DNA from: Liolophura sinensis
Lineage: Eukaryota; Mollusca; Polyplacophora; Chitonida; Chitonidae
NCBI RefSeq assembly: GCF_032854445.1
Contig: NC_088300.1
Span: forward strand, 33,273,608-33,337,607
Direction: 5' to 3'
DNA length: 64,000 nt
Numbering within the stretch: the stretch's first letter is position 1; every line of letters begins with the position of its first letter. Position numbers and translations under genes: made by a program. This document shows positions 51,201 through 62,400 of the stretch, in pieces. The notes beneath the pieces are model-generated. The model was not told the origin of the DNA, made no database searches, and was given only the letters and a program-made list of their open reading frames with translations.

Positions 51201-51805
51201 GAGTTGCTGAAAAAGACGAGCTGAATACTATGCGAGAAGTACTTATGGAGAATGCTGTATGGGATCTACAAGAAGAAATTGAAGAAAACCCACGAGGCTT
51301 TGTTGATGTCACAAGGGGCATTCAAATCAATTGTAAAAAAGAGCGAGATCTTAAACGCTTGATGGAACAGAATCGACAATTTATAAAAGGGACTTTCCAG
51401 CTAAGATGTAAAAAATGCAACACTTTGGCCTGTTATAACTACGACATACGCCAGTTTGAATCAACGCATCGAGCAGTTATTTCAGAAGATTTCTGTGACC
51501 GTGCAGACATATCGCTTCACCCAAAACCCACGAAGTTCACAATTGCTAAAAAGGGAAAAGTTTGGTGTGCAAAGTGTGGTTATGATTGGGGAATAGTTGC
51601 TTGCTATCGGTCGAAAAATTTATTTGTGATAAAGATTGTTGCCTTTGTTGTTGTGGACTACGAAGGTAGAAGGAGTACGTTCAAGAAATGGACAGCTGTC
51701 CGTTTTGAAATAGACAATTTCCAGCAAGGAGATAGAGACTCTTGCGATAGAGTTAGTGAGCGGATTGCCACTCGGCTGGCAGACTGTGAATTGAAAGGCG
51801 AATGA
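38290..51805 (+). CDS. RIG-I-like receptor (RIG-I/MDA5 type RNA helicase sensor), complete
   Basis: Thirteen exons: 38290-38440, 39409-39546, 39886-40212, 40992-41102, 41537-41707, 43255-43415, 44259-44630, 46449-46611, 47074-47312, 48162-48297, 48909-49145, 49995-50162, 51147-51805. Total 3033 nt, 1010 aa, close to MDA5 in length. An in-frame TGA 18 nt before the ATG supports the start. Residues ~17-105 and ~118-205 are two CARDs. A linker follows to ~299. Helicase motifs: I APTGSGKT (338-345), II DECH (443-446), III LTAS (481-484), a family-specific helical insert (~490-700), V ATSVAEEGLDI (759-769), VI QTRGRARA (789-796). The C-terminal regulatory domain has zinc cysteine pairs C879/C882 and C932/C935. 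RLRs bind viral double-stranded RNA in the cytoplasm and expose CARDs to MAVS. All key residues seen are intact. I cannot decide between RIG-I and MDA5 orthology. The donors after exons 5 and 6 (GTTTGC, GTTCTG) are weak. Confidence 0.95.
38655..38687. repeat. Poly(T)-poly(G) tract
   Basis: Thirteen T residues followed directly by twenty G residues, in intron 1 of the RLR gene. The length may be unreliable in the assembly. Confidence 0.9.
39171..39199. repeat. Poly(T) tract
   Basis: About 29 consecutive T residues in intron 1 of the RLR gene, ~210 bp before exon 2. No SINE body is attached to it. Confidence 0.9.
40378..40500 (-). mobile_element. SINE family B, tRNA-like head
   Basis: CCCCAGGTCTCACGACATGG and GGATGCTCTGAACATTAGAC, reversed, resemble a tRNA-like head. 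They match the right end of the 47385 copy. Intron 3 of the RLR gene. Confidence 0.55.
40608..40875 (+). mobile_element. tRNA-derived SINE, family A, with target-site duplication
   Basis: Best family A copy: head GTGGCTCAGTCGGTTAGTGC (A box), GTTGCTGTGAGTTCAAGTCC (B box), body ending CTTGAGTACGGCGTAAAACA and an AAATAAATAAAT tail. It is flanked by the 12-bp repeat TAAATAATGACC at 40596-40607 and 40876-40887. Intron 3 of the RLR gene. Confidence 0.92.
45809..45958 (+). pseudogene. RecQ-like helicase fragment in an RLR intron
   Basis: An ATG opens 49 codons containing DRLVCSPTGCGKSLCFCVVD, then TGA. SPTGCGKS is a Walker A motif in the context typical of RecQ-family helicases (LPTG-x-GKS-x-CF). 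Nothing else of a helicase follows in any frame, so this is a stray fragment, probably left by a duplication or mobile element. It lies in intron 7 of the RLR gene. The donor of exon 7 and acceptor of exon 8 join LPQ to IIGLTAS without it. Confidence 0.5.
47385..47700 (-). mobile_element. tRNA-derived SINE, family B (fullest copy)
   Basis: Reverse orientation. The body has TACCGAAGACACTTAACATG, ACACTGACACCGGGCCAACC and GCGCTGAGCACAATGCCAGG. The tRNA-like head at the right reads CCCGAATTCGAAGCGGAC and AACCATTAGGCTACCGAATC. Related pieces lie at 33880, 36782 and 40378. Intron 9 of the RLR gene. Confidence 0.75.
48626..48840 (+). mobile_element. tRNA-derived SINE, family A, diverged
   Basis: GGGAGCCTCCATGGCTGAAG, GCGACTTCAAGTCCAGTTTA, TGCTGGCTTCCCTCTTCGGC and an AAATAAATAAATAAA tail, with an internal deletion. 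Intron 10 of the RLR gene. Confidence 0.75.
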
Positions 51806-53349
51806 AATAAATCCCGTCTGTAAACTCTTGGAGATGGAATACCTAAACATTTTCTGATTTTTTCTAAAGATCAAGAACCATTTAAAAACAAAAAGACTAC
51901 ATATGGTAAAGGCATGTCTCAGTTGGAATAACTGAATGATCTGTTACTTAAAAAAGGTATTGAAAATTTTCTGAAAATTTAAAAACCACATGTTCATATT
52001 AGTTATAATATGGGTTTGAAACCTCATACACCTCTTTCCAAGGTGTCACCATGGTTAGCTTGCATGATCACTTATACTGTCGTTCTAGGCTTCACTTCAC
52101 TTGTGTTCATACCGTTGTTACAGTCCCCCCCTCCCCCCCACCACAACAAAGAGCTACTAGATACAGCTATGGAATCAATACCCTATTAGATCTTCCAATT
52201 TTAATTATATGAATTTAATTCTGTGTACTTTAGAATGTAAATATGGTCAAGATTTTTATGGCTACTTTCTCACAGGCACCACATTTTGGGGACTGAATTA
52301 CAGCACTAAAATTGTCGCTTATATGGAAAATTCATAGGGGTCTTAGGCCGTGTGCATGATGACGTAATGAAGTTGGACAAATGGCGACCCTTTGTTGAGG
52401 CTTAGAGCACTTCAGTTTTTAAATATGGCATACTAGAAATGCGTGCATTGTGAACTGTGTGATGCAGTTCTACCAATTATGTAATCAGTAATAGTGTTTG
52501 TATTATTTTTAGTTTATTGGCTTTTTTACCAATTAAGTGATTCGCGAAAATACAGACAAACTGAGAGGCTTGAATTTTAATTGCCAGGTGCAGCTTAACT
52601 TCAAATTCTGATTTATTAGCAATTTGTGTTTTATTTTTTGATAGTTTATGTTTTGTCTTTCACTTTACCCCTCAAACGAATATTACTTATCAAAAGTATA
52701 ATGCTGCCTTGTGTGGACTGGCTGATATGCTGTTCAAACGAGATTTTGCCGTTCTGACAGAGCACCATTTTTCTTATTTGCAGCATGAAAAAATAATAAT
52801 GCAGCTTAAATAATTTCCTGTAGACTGCCAGCTCTCTAATTATTAATCAGCCTTTAAATGATAACTTATAATGGTGACTATCATTTTTGTGTGTTTATTT
52901 ATCACGGAGAATGTATGTATTCTATTAATGCTAAAACTGATATAAGGCTCACGTTTTAGTCCGTAGTTATAATTACCTGTTTGAATATAATAAAATTGAA
53001 AACTACTATATACTCCAATTTTTATATAGGAAATGCACGACTCAGAATAGCTTATGTGTTTTTAATTTAGGCTTGTTTTGTGTGTAAGGTATTTACTTAA
53101 TGTGTTTGCCGAGGCGTTGGTCTGTGTTACTGTATACTGTCGTGTATACATAAAATAAGAAATAATCCGATTGTTTTCCGGTATCCGTGATACGCATGTT
53201 CTTGATACCGATAAATTTTCAATTACAATACTAAAAAGGAAAAATAAATTTGAGGTCTACAACAAAACTGCCGTAGTGACCTTGTATTGTTCTTTTACTT
53301 AAGATTTTTCCAATATTTAACTATTTTCACAGAAGGCAACTATGTAGTG
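51806..53349. other. 3' UTR of the RLR gene and intergenic DNA
   Basis: AT-rich sequence without a coding frame. AATAAA at 51806-51811 begins right after the stop codon, and another at 52989-52994 would give a ~1.2 kb 3' UTR. A C-rich tract lies near 52126-52143. Confidence 0.5.
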
Positions 53350-53811
53350 ACGTTTACACAGCTTGAAATCGCAGCTTAAAAAGTAGAGAATGATGACACA
53401 TTCTTGGGATAAGTGCGTAACATCTGATACTGCTGTGTTATTACCTAGCTTGAAACGGCAATGTAACAGCTGATACTGCTGTGTTATTACCTAGCTTGAA
53501 ACGGCAGTGTAACAGCTGATACTGATCTTTTGTTACCTGACATGGGACGGCAATGTAACAGCTGATACTGATGGTTTGTTACCTGGTTTGGGACGGCAGT
53601 GTAAAAGATGATAATGATGTGTTATTACTTATCTTGAGATCGCAGTGTAACAGATGATACTGATGTTTTAATACATAGCTGGGAATGACAGCGTAACAGC
53701 CTGCTGTGTTGTTACCTAGCATGAAATCGCAGCGTAACACATGATACTGACGTTTCAATGTATAGCTTGGGATCGCAGCGTAACACATGGTACTGATGTT
53801 TTCATATGTTT

Positions 53812-54649
53812 ATAGGTTATTGGATTGTATGTTCCTGTATGGACGAGTCCTGGGCGCCCAGGAAAGGGACGAGCTCCATATAGGACCATACAATCCAATA
53901 ACCTATTTATTATACACCCACTTGTCAAAAACGCAAGTAAATAAACTCGAACGTTAAACAAATTGGGTAAAACCGTGCTAATTATTTCATATCGCGTAAA
54001 AATAGCGGATAGCCGGTTGCGGATGAATATGGAATACTGAATGGAGCACTTTCATTGGCTGACGGGAAACTGGGTCAGGCGCACGTGGCCGAAGCGGTAT
54101 TTTACAAACAGAAGTGTAAAGAAAAGGAATGCAGATGTTTCAGTGAAAATTAAAAGTGCAGCTATTGAAAACTGCGCCACCGAACAGAGGACGAAAGAGA
54201 AGTAGAGTTTGCTGACAAAGTTAGCAAATTATCCTTGGGATTCTCTGCGGAAGTTGATGGCATCGGAGTCGTGAAAACTTCGTTTGTGTGCACTTGAACT
54301 GAGCGGCCAGGGAGTGGAAGCGCGGGAGATTGTTGACTGAAGGCGCAATCGCCCTGAAGTAAACTCGACATTTGCTTCTGCTCCACGTGATCTAATTTAG
54401 AATCATACTCCTGGATGCTAGCAAGGGATTTGTGTCTGGTGACCTGCATAATTTTATGTGGAGCGACGCCAGATTTTACAGGGGTTTGGACGGTTATTTT
54501 TCGGACCGAGTGATTAGTTTTCCGGCCTTTCAGTGAGTCTGATTGATCGGCAGCCGCGCTTGTTGTGTCGTCTGCTTGTTGACATGCTCGTCCCTTTCCT
54601 GGGCGCCCAGAACTCGCCCCATACAGGACTATACAATCCAATAACCTAT
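53812..54649. mobile_element. Tyrosine-recombinase element with inverted terminal repeats
   Basis: The left end ATAGGTTATTGGATTGTA (53812-53829) is mirrored by TACAATCCAATAACCTAT at 54632-54649 and again at 53889-53906. The first 95 bp are thus a hairpin in themselves, centred on CTGGGCGCCCAG, and the right end repeats one arm. The interior holds the C-terminal part of a tyrosine recombinase on the minus strand. The element sits inside a satellite array, and TACTGATGTTT occurs in both flanks, either as a target duplication or because the target is repetitive. The class is open: Crypton-like or DIRS-like. Confidence 0.7.
54162..54560 (-). pseudogene. Tyrosine recombinase C-terminal fragment
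   Basis: Part of a 168-codon minus-strand frame (54668-54162). It shows NHSVRKIT, then GVAPHKIMQVTRHKSLASIQ and EY. In family terms: HxxR (H53, R56), the second His (H79) and the nucleophile Tyr (Y88) with usual spacing. The first catalytic Arg and the N-terminal core-binding domain are absent, and the frame starts by reading through the right inverted repeat. It is therefore a truncated, probably inactive copy. The ~80 residues after Y88 are Ser/Thr-rich and unrecognised. Confidence 0.65.
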
Positions 54650-54775
54650 AAATACTGATGTTTAACATATAGCTTGGAATCGCAGCGTAACAGTAGAGGA
54701 TACTGTTTTATAGCACAAATTGGGGCTTCAGCGTAACAGCCGATAGAAATTTTTTCCGAGATATATATATCTACA

Positions 54776-54915
54776 TGATTTCATTGGCGTTTTACGTCAT
54801 ACTCCAGAATATTTCACTTATACGGCAGCGGCCAGCATTAAGGTGGGAGGAAACCAAGGAAACCCACAACCGTCCACAGTTTGCTGAAAGGCCTTTCAAC
54901 GTGCGACATAAAATG
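54776..54915 (-). mobile_element. SINE family A, 3'-end fragment
   Basis: TTGGCGTTTTACGTCATACT, CGGCCAGCATTAAGGTGGGA and AACCCACAACCGTCCACAG match family A reversed, and the head is missing. The following ~100 bp (GGTGGCAGCCGGTTTTGTGA, GTGGAGGAAACC) look like a piece of another interspersed repeat. Confidence 0.6.
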
Positions 54916-55729
54916 TACGGTGGCAGCCGGTTTTGTGAGTGGAGGAAACCTAGAGCACGATGTGAACGACGATCTGTGGCAAGTTACTGACGTGTGAAGT
55001 GAAAGTTTAACCCCCATACTGGTCCTCAGCGAACGAAAGGCATACACCTGTATTGTATGGAATTTTATCACACTATGTTTACAAATATAGGTGTCACGAC
55101 AGATACTGTACACACACAAGGAGAAAAATTGCACAAGTATTATTTATCGATCCGATACATTTGAATCTTACATAAGACCTGGTACTACGTTATATTAGAT
55201 CCGACGATGCAAAAACTGTGTTCACGTAAATTCACAATTAAGTAACGCAGTAAACGCGATTTACGTTAAGGTCGGGTACACCTTATATATATATATATAT
55301 ATCGATATATAAGGACATTTCATTCATCTGTTCATCTGACGGCGATCAGGTTTATGGGTGGAGAAAAACCAATGTGCGCAGAGTATTCCATCGGCCTTTT
55401 GCCATGTTTGTACAGACGCCATGGGTATATGTGGACAGATGTAATGGACGACCATAAAATTAAACATAACCATTCACCATCGAGATGTGTGAAGTGAAAT
55501 ATTGTTAAGTATTAAACAACACTTCACTGTACATATATAAATCCGGAATAGATAAAACTAGAACCACAGACATTAAAAAAACCGATACTTAGTGGTATAA
55601 GTGCTGATGGAGGCTGCATACATGTAGGCTATCTGAATATCGTGCATTCAAACTGTGTCCCATTTTAGAAACGGGTTTAACCCCGATACAAAATTTAAAA
55701 ATCCAGTGAATTTTCTAGTTTACGCCTTA

Positions 55730-55740
55730 GAAAGTGAAAG
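55730..55740 (+). promoter_or_regulatory. ISRE-like site (distal)
   Basis: GAAAGTGAAAG fits GAAANNGAAA, ~685 bp upstream of the second CARD gene's ATG. It is identical in sequence to the first 11 bases of the proximal site at 56179. Confidence 0.3.
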
Positions 55741-56178
55741 ATAATGATCTGTCTTAGTATACTAACAAAGCGCATATTATATGTTATCAAGTTCACATGA
55801 AGAAAAATATGCCTTTAAATGAAGCTGAAAGTTAGCAGCTCAAAACTGGTTTGTTTTCATAACGATATGTATGGGTGCTTACATTTTAACGCCGAACCAG
55901 AATATGTGTTTGTATAAAGGGCTTGAAAAATAAAAAATATTGTAAGCACTGTTTACACTCTAAAAGTTGTTTAAGGAGCCGTTTTCAGTCGCACATGACA
56001 CCTTTTATCATCTTTAAAGCTTTCCTTCATTTTAAAGTGAATTGTCAAGGCCAAGGATGTTTATGTACAGAAACCATGGAATAGTTACACCTGCAGGCCA
56101 AGGGAAACAACTCTGTTGTGTGACTCAAACTCACGTGAATGTGCGCCGGGAAAAGCCGTGACGTAATTGATAATACTC

Positions 56179-56190
56179 GAAAGTGAAAGC
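56179..56190 (+). promoter_or_regulatory. ISRE-like site (proximal)
   Basis: GAAAGTGAAAGC fits the IRF consensus GAAANNGAAA and lies 235 bp upstream of the ATG, with a kappa-B-like site starting 2 bp later. Confidence 0.45.
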
Positions 56191-56191
56191 A

Positions 56192-56201
56192 GAGTTTCCC
56201 C
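56192..56201 (-). promoter_or_regulatory. Kappa-B-like site
   Basis: GAGTTTCCCC reads GGGGAAACTC on the minus strand, close to GGGRNWYYCC. It is directly next to the ISRE-like site. Confidence 0.35.
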
Positions 56202-56424
56202 TATGAATATTGTGCAATTCTTTCGTTCGACGCTCTTTCGTTCCAGAACAAACGACGGTCTTTCAAGGCTGACAGTGACCTTACTTCTGAGCTCGTGGCT
56301 AATTCCTTGATTTGGCGGAGTTGTTAACTGTGCCAAGATAACTTGATACATTGACTGTATTCTGATCTGTTTATAACCGTTGAACGATCGTTGACTGAAT
56401 TTCTCTTGTGGTGAAGGCTGAAGT

Positions 56425-59400
56425 ATGGCTAGTGCCAGCGGGTTAACGGAAAAGGACAAGAATATTCGCGATAAAGTGAAGGTGTATCGGCCGCTGATAG
56501 AGGGCATCATTAACCCTACACAGATGTTGTCCTCCGCAGAAGCTGTCACTCTCAAACATTGCCTTGGAGGTGAGTATGGCCTATAAAACATAACTGCGTC
56601 TACTAATTTTTAGGCCAGCGACGTCTAATGAAGTACAATTGACATCACCGCATTTTATTTTACCCAAATCTTGTTAAGCCATAGGTTTAGGAAGCGTGTA
56701 ATTTGCAACTGTTGGGACATTTTTTTTGATTTATATGAACAGAACAAAACCCTGCCTGAAGTAAATTGACAATAGGCCGTTTTTCACCGAGTACGTCTGG
56801 CCATTTGCCAATGATTACACTGTAGTCGCTGCTCTGGTTTAACTCTCTATAGTGTATTTTTTTTCTATATTCTACCTAGAACAGCGTCATATTAACTGCG
56901 GCTTGCCCTACAGTCAGGTAGGGTACATGCCTTGTATTAATAATGTTGAAAGAGACGTCGGCTCTTACTGACAGTGAGATGTTTGAAAGATATACGATTC
57001 GGAATGAATTAACCAGGCAAATGTAACAATACAGATGGCCAAATTAAGCGATATTTCCGATAAAATTAGGGAACAAGACGTCAGCAAGTTGAAATAAAAC
57101 ATGTCCAAAAATGTGACCTCGCTCTTGACATTTGTATGAACCGAGTTATATACTATTTGACTACAGAACAAGGCAACTTTTAGGCCGTACGACACTTTGG
57201 CGCAGTTCTACACAGAATCCTCGGATTAGCCCATATATTCCTATGTAGGTAAGGCTATATTGGCTATATCACAACAGTAACAAATATTTTCTAGGTAACA
57301 GAATGCAGTAAAACGTGATATCAGCATTTAAGGGTTGCAGAAATGTCGAGAGAGCGTAAATGAATTCGATGTTTTCAGCGTAAGAATTCGTCGAAGTTGA
57401 CTAATGTATTCTATTAGGGCCATGATATTAAAATTGCCTCCGAATGGATTTTAAAAAATACGTATCGAGTATCCTGAGCTTTGCCAACAAGTTTACAACA
57501 AGGACACGAAACGGTAGTGTTGCATTCGCCAGCACTCAGCATAATAATCAATGTCACAGATTAATGTCCACTGGTACATGTATGCAGGTAGCTTGCCACG
57601 TTATATACCTCAACCCTATAATGCTGGGTATAGAGGCCCCTGATGGCGTCATTTTGTAAGGTGAGCACATCGCGTTCAGTTAGTTTGTAGTGAAGGGGTC
57701 CCTGGTACCAGTGAAGACTCCCGAACAGCTGCTGTATATGAGTGTACGCTGCTTATAGCGCATGCGTCGCTCTCTATCTTTCGCTTGCATCACTGCCACC
57801 ACTAGTAAATTTTGTACACAAAACTTGAACAACGGCGAGGTCACTGGGGTCACGGTGATGAGGCAGGAAGGGATGTCAGAAAACACCTCGAAACAGTGTC
57901 AACCTTTGTCTCTATCAATACTTGCATTCTCATTTACATGTATTTAGAGTATGTTCATCATGAATCTAACCGAAACCTCATGATGGATTTTTGATTAAAT
58001 AGTTCCGCGAGAGAATACATGTGATGAGGCTAAGCCTAAACAAGCCTACCTGCGTCTCACAGGCTCCAAAGGCCAAGCTCATCTGGTGTCTTGTCACTGA
58101 GAGCGAAGCATGCGCTGTAAAAAGTATGATATGAGTGGTACACAATATTGTAGCAGAATTCACATCCACTTAATTCTGTGTACCAAACTGTATAATTTGT
58201 GTACACATTGTGACAGCAATAGAAATGACGCAGCATTAAAATTGTGCACAGAGCCAGTATAGGGTACTGTACATACGTGTGACCCGGTTTTGACACGAGA
58301 CGCCTTTATACTCTAACCACTGGAATTTAGTAGAATGTCTTGTAAATAGCGAGAATAAGGTAGCCTTTCTAAAGAGCAAAGACGTGTTTATGCAGGATCT
58401 GGTGATGAATCTCATGAATATTCAGAAACTAATATGTTTTCTGTTGGTAAAAATGTGAATCTGCCTGGCTGGTTGTGCGTGTATTCAGAGAAATAGGTGT
58501 ACAAAGCTTCTTATTGATGTAGTGCATGCTATTTCACCTGTGTGTGTGTAAGATCGGGGGGGGGGGGGAGGGGGGACAACAACACATTATCAGCTACAAT
58601 AAGCTTCAGTATAGATACGACGATATTATGTGAAATACTGGTAGTATTAAATTTCGCCTGACATGAATTGTAAGAAAAGAAATCTCAAAACTTTGCTGCT
58701 GGTTTGGTTAGTAAAACTGAGGAAAATGTCCGGCTGACCACATTAGTGAAAACATTATTAGAATTTACTAATTAAGTCCGTGGCATCTAAAGTATACACC
58801 TTCAAGAAGTACGACAGAGACAGCGCCAAAACGAAAAAATCTTGGTGTGCGAACGCAAACGGTTACGTTTAGTCTGCCTTTAATGTACACTTGGCCTTGA
58901 GAAATCGTTCTAATGTGTCAGCTTGTAACGTCAATAATTAACTTTTGTTCTCGCTCAGATTGTTTTTCTTCTTTTCTGACCACGGTTTTTTTCGTTTTGC
59001 GAGAAAACTGCTGTTAACTTTCCACATATGTTCATTGCCAAATCCCTTGGGCTATCTGCTGGAGTATAAAACTTTACTCACCTGTGACCCACTTTTCGGC
59101 CATATTAGAGCAGTATGGAAATCTATAAAAAAAAAACTTCCTCTCCAGAACCGCCTTATCCGATTGCATTGAAAATTGATATGCATGTACAAGACTACAG
59201 GGGGCATCAGGATTCAGAGATTTTATGCAAGTCGGTCGAGAAATGTGGACGCTCGCTATTTGTCGTTTTAATCACATGATGACCTGTGGATGAATTTTCA
59301 AAAAACAAGATATCCATAACATGTAGTTTGACCTGGTGAATATAACCGTGGTTTTACTTTCCTTCTAGTTTTTCTTGCAATCACAGCTCATTTCAGCGTC

Positions 59401-62400
59401 ACTTTTTAAATGCACGTGACCGGACACCGTAATAGCTATAAAGCTGAAAATTGGTCAGTAGATAGATCAACCCCAGATCTTTATTTTTTGACGTAAGGCC
59501 ACAGAGTTACGACTGATAATTTTGCCATTAAAATGCGTTTAAAAACTTGTTGTTTTTATTGACAGGCAGCTCGTAGAATTGCAATATCTCCAAAACTGCT
59601 AAAGGTAGAAAAGAACAAACTGGGCATTTTTAATAACCAGCATATGAAGCAGCTTTTGACGTGTTGTGCTGTTTGGCTAGTCACGTGATTTGGAATTTTA
59701 TTGATAAGCTTAATCCATCTTTTCCCGTTAATTGGCTACTGATCTTAGGATGAAATTTCACTTTCAAGCTTGTGGAAAATATTGTGGAAAAACTTTTTGT
59801 TTGGTATGCAAGTTGTGCTGTAACTGGCCGATGAAATTAGCTTTAAAGTAGGTGAAGTGTAAAAACTGCTCAAAAGGATTAAATTAATACACTGTCTAGT
59901 ACTGCTTGCATCTGTAAGATCTTTGTTCTCTTTTTCCATTACCATCAACTTATAGGCACCAGATTACCAATCATATCAGCCTGGGGTTCAAATCCAGTCT
60001 ACTCGTTACCATTCTTACTTTTTTGGCCCATAATATTTAGCACTCTCATGTTCAAAGCCTTCACCCATTGCTGAAATAACTCACAAATCAAATACAGTTG
60101 CTACTTAACGTAATCCAGAATGACAAATAATATGGACCTTACCGTGATAAGGAAAGCAGGGCCATGTTGATGTTGTAATCTTACTGTGACTGAACGAGGC
60201 GGAGTGGTGAACACACGTCATATTCTACCAAATTCATTTCGGATTTAAGTATGGACACTATGGTTCATTTGTGGGAGATCGTCACGCTGGGTATTGCTGT
60301 TTTATTTTCGTTTAAAATACGAGATCTGGTTTCGCCAACGTACATGCAATTCACTTGTTCGGAGAGGTAATTATGTAATATTACTTTTTTAATATTATAC
60401 AGAAGAGCATATGACTGACAAATTTGAACGGTCTGTGGTGGAGAAAGTGGAAAGTTTTAAAAAGTGAACTTTAAAAAGCTGTGAGTAGAGACCGCTTCGG
60501 AGCCGTATAACCGCATGCACTTCTAGCTGATATTGATATCAGTAAATGTTGGAAAGGAAATAAGATACAACGGTGTTGAGGTATGTGCCAGCTGGATTAT
60601 CAGGTGGGGAAATGAAGGGTCAGAAGCTTTGTGTACTGATTGAGTTTATTGTGGTGAAAAGGTACATCTGCAAGCATGATTATTGATGCTTACGGGACAT
60701 TGTCCTGGCTTCAACTCCTGTATGGTGGTCGCCTTCCGCATACACGTATGCATTACGTCAGACACACCTCACAGCACAAAACGACACGTATATTGTTTAT
60801 CAGAGGGTACACTTATTGTGGAGCAATATAGGAGTTTATTGCGCTTAGTGACCATTGTCAATGACTTCGTAAAAGAAGATCGGAGATAATCTCCAAGCTG
60901 ATGTTGTTCTCGTGAGTCTCCTTTTAGTACGTTATAGGTCTCGTTGTACATGTACTAAAGAAAATGAGGTAGACAAGAAGCACTGCAGTATCACAGGAAA
61001 AACGACGTGTTTTGGCTTGGATTTGAACCGCTTTGAGTTCCTTATAGCTAAATATGCAGTTTGTGATTTTTTCTGGATATCGATAGATTTTTCTATAAAT
61101 CTAATGACATTGGTGCTAAATACTTTGTTCATAGATACCAGTGTTCAACGTATAAAACGTCGCCAAAATAATGAAGGGGATATGTCGGCCGCGCGTCTAA
61201 TGTTTGAGACAATGGAGAAGTGTGAAGAATGTGGAGTGTGGACAGCTTTTGATGATCTTGTACAAAATGCCGGTAGGTAACATTACTTTATCAGAGACGA
61301 ATGCAGGTTTCGCTATGCTGTAGATACAGAATATTATGTTTAATTATATTAAATTTTGCTGCATATTTCAGATGATTAAAGCGTTGGCCCACTAGAAACT
61401 ATCAGACCCTTGACCAGTGAGGTTATGTACTCTGTACCCACAACTTGTTGGTTTGCCTCCGCTCTTTTCTCAGGAAGTTTGTTATGTTGGATACCGAATG
61501 TCGGTGGTGTACTCGGGCCACTGCAGTTTCTTCCGCCCATAAAACGTTACTGCCATCATATAGGTGAATAATTATTGAATATGTCGTTAAACAACAAGCA
61601 AATAATTGAATCAAGCATTTTTTTCGGATTTGCACAGACTGTTGCATACATTGGCTTTCAGTTTGACCAGCGTGATTTCAAATGTTTTTGTAATATTGTT
61701 TTTTATAGGATACACGAGGATCTCCTTAATATTGCGCGAAGAGCCGATGGAAAACGAGGAAAATAATAAACATCTCCTCAAAGTCATGGGACCTATCGTC
61801 AAACATAAGATCGACCCGGTGGTATTGTTGCCTCAGTTGTTACGGGACACTTTGTCTCCCGAGGATGGTCAGAATGTTCGCGCGGAGGCGAGGAATAAGG
61901 GACCCATTTCTGCAACTGTGCTGTTGTTTGACTTGCTGCTGAAGTCCAAGACACGAAACTGGTTTGACGATTTCATGTCTGCTTTGATTGAAAATCAACA
62001 GCACAATGTTGCTGATGAGATTGACCCTGATTATTACCAAGAATGTGAGTACTTATGCACGTATTTATGTATTATGAATTTATATATATATAAATGGCAC
62101 AGAAGAAAGTTCTGAATGAATATATAAGTGGAAATAGTTGTGGTGACAGTTTTGTTGGGAGATTGGAATGGCACTGATGTTGTCACATCGTTTATGCTCA
62201 CTTAAACATGTTTCGAGTACCTAGCTCCCACTCTAAAATGTTGTGGCTGCTTTCCCTTCATTATGTCAAGCTAAAAAAGACCATGTTCCTAATCTGTATA
62301 ATAATAATCATGTTATTTTGGATATTTTTCAGATATTTATTGCTTGTTGGAAGTTTGAAGATTAGGCTTAAGGTATTTCAAGAAGCGATAAAAGAAGGCA

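Larger units (their letters stand above)
53400..54745. repeat. ~47-bp degenerate satellite, split by an insertion
   Basis: Units of roughly 46-48 bp with ACAGCTGATACTGATG, GTTATTACCTAGCTTG and a GGGATCGCAGCGTAA-type block. About nine copies lie to the left (to 53811) and two to the right (from 54650) of the inserted element at 53812-54649. Confidence 0.8.

Noticed and set aside
54916-55015. Possible coding remnant after the SINE fragment
   Set aside because: GTGGAGGAAACC-type sequence looks like another interspersed repeat piece; too short to classify.
59951-60010. GGGTTCAAATCC, a perfect tRNA B-box-like sequence
   Set aside because: No A box at the right distance and no cloverleaf, so no tRNA gene is called.
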